Source: Tepidanaerobacter sp. DTU063 | GTDB taxonomy: Bacteria; Bacillota; Thermosediminibacteria; Thermosediminibacterales; Tepidanaerobacteraceae | DNA: 41,490 nucleotides | Reading direction: 5' to 3' | Assembly: GCA_001512695.1 (NCBI GenBank) | Contig: LFSJ01000174.1 | Span: forward strand, 1-41,490 | Part shown: positions 41,050-41,490 of the stretch, one piece after another | Layout of the letters: the number at the start of each line of letters is the position of its first letter | Numbering within the stretch: the stretch's first letter is position 1 | Position numbers and translations under genes: made by a program | Notes under the pieces: generated by a model | Databases searched by the model: none | Told to the model about the DNA's origin: nothing | Seen by the model: the letters and a program-made list of their open reading frames with translations, nothing else

Positions 41050-41490
41050 TTATTTTGCTGTAGGCACTTCAATTTCGCCGCTCTTGACTTTTGCTTTTAT
41101 TTCCTCAACTTTCGCCTTGATTTCATCGGGGACAATCTGCTTCATGTCGGGAGTGCCGTAGCCGACATCCACGCCGCCCTCATTGATGCCGTAGTAGATG
41201 ACCTTGCCCGGCTCGAAGCTGCCTTCCTGGATTTTCTTTATGGTTTCGAAGACCGAGAGTCCTACGCCTTTAATCATGCTGGCCACTATGACATCGGGAT
41301 TTATATACCTCTGGTCCGAATCTACGCCTATGGCATAGGCCTTGACCTCTTTTGCGGCTTCAAAAACACCCTCCCCGGTCTTGCCGGCAGCATGGAAGAC
41401 TATGTCAGCGCCCTTGGAATAAAGGGCCAGTGCGCATTCCTTGCCCTTTGCCGGGTCTTCAAAGTCGCCTGCATAAATCGTCTCGACTCT
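41050..41490 (-). CDS. BMP-family nucleoside-binding lipoprotein (partial)
   Basis: C-terminal part (146 codons seen) of an extracellular Bmp/PnrA-type substrate-binding protein for the importer; the frame is open to the window edge, so the N-terminus with the lipobox is missing. Visible are VFHAAGKTGEGVFEAAKE, the AYAIGVDSDQ motif that contacts the ribose, and VIVASMIKGVG, all typical of the family. It belongs upstream of nupO as in the yufNOPQ order. The final residues are charged (EIKAKVKSGEIEVPTAK). Confidence 0.93.
   Translation of the reverse strand, partial: RVETIYAGDFEDPAKGKECALALYSKGADIVFHAAGKTGEGVFEAAKEVKAYAIGVDSDQRYINPDVIVASMIKGVGLSVFETIKKIQEGSFEPGKVIYYGINEGGVDVGYGTPDMKQIVPDEIKAKVEEIKAKVKSGEIEVPTAK

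Overview
The window looks like oriC-proximal core chromosome of an anaerobic, endospore-forming Clostridia-type Firmicute; a thermophilic Thermoanaerobacterales or Thermosediminibacterales relative is my inference from gene content. The order glmU-prs-ctc-pth, purR-spoVG, ispE, veg, yabG, rsmA, tatD and metG is the familiar set that lies next to the replication origin in spore formers. SpoVG, YabG, a SpoIID-type hydrolase and a SipL-type SPOCS/LysM coat protein show that the organism sporulates. IorAB points to ferredoxin-dependent anaerobic metabolism. Almost every gene is on the minus strand. Many have strong AGGAGG-like ribosome sites and non-ATG (GTG, TTG) starts.

Layout, left to right. 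1-1344: end of a mannose-family PTS operon (IIB, then a fused IIC-IID cut by the window edge). 1553-5849: YtxH-like protein, pth, ctc, prs and glmU. 5932-9482: the operon ispE-gntR-NTP transferase-purR, followed by spoVG under its own sigma-H-type promoter. 9632-14379: SipL-like SPOCS/LysM protein, small membrane protein, secreted CAP-domain protein, trypsin-like protease and Veg. 14536-17739: a sporulation block in which yabG and a SpoIID-amidase fusion diverge from a glycosyltransferase. 17792-20059: YkuK, RsmA and a TatD-associated radical SAM protein. 20162-25516: the arginine operon argCJBDF behind tandem ArgR boxes. 25556-30057: iorAB-tatD-HAD-cobO, ending in a 37-bp perfect hairpin. 30350-32645: metG behind a T-box leader. 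32729-35160: plus-strand yjbQ, then an AT-rich accessory stretch with an SLH-domain protein and a small secreted protein. 35161-41490: nucleoside salvage, consisting of a nucleoside phosphorylase, an unusual flavoprotein and a Bmp/NupOPQ-type ABC importer.

How the parts work together. glmU, ispE, prs, purR and metG supply cell-wall, isoprenoid, PRPP, purine and translation functions. The nucleoside importer can feed the phosphorylase. The sporulation genes form one theme: a sigma-H promoter for spoVG, and mother-cell (sigma-E/K type) promoters for yabG, the glycosyltransferase and the SipL-like gene. In C. difficile, YabG is known to process SipL and SpoIVA, so protease and likely substrate are both encoded here.

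The most unusual features are these: a SpoIID-amidase fusion whose amidase domain lacks a zinc ligand and the catalytic Glu; divergent sporulation promoters that share one palindromic -10; a hairpin that buries the ribosome site of the protease gene; a probable ATT start for rsmA; two clusters of DnaA boxes away from dnaA; a IIC-IID PTS fusion; a lipoamide-dehydrogenase-like flavoprotein without its redox cysteines; and three families of palindromic repeats.
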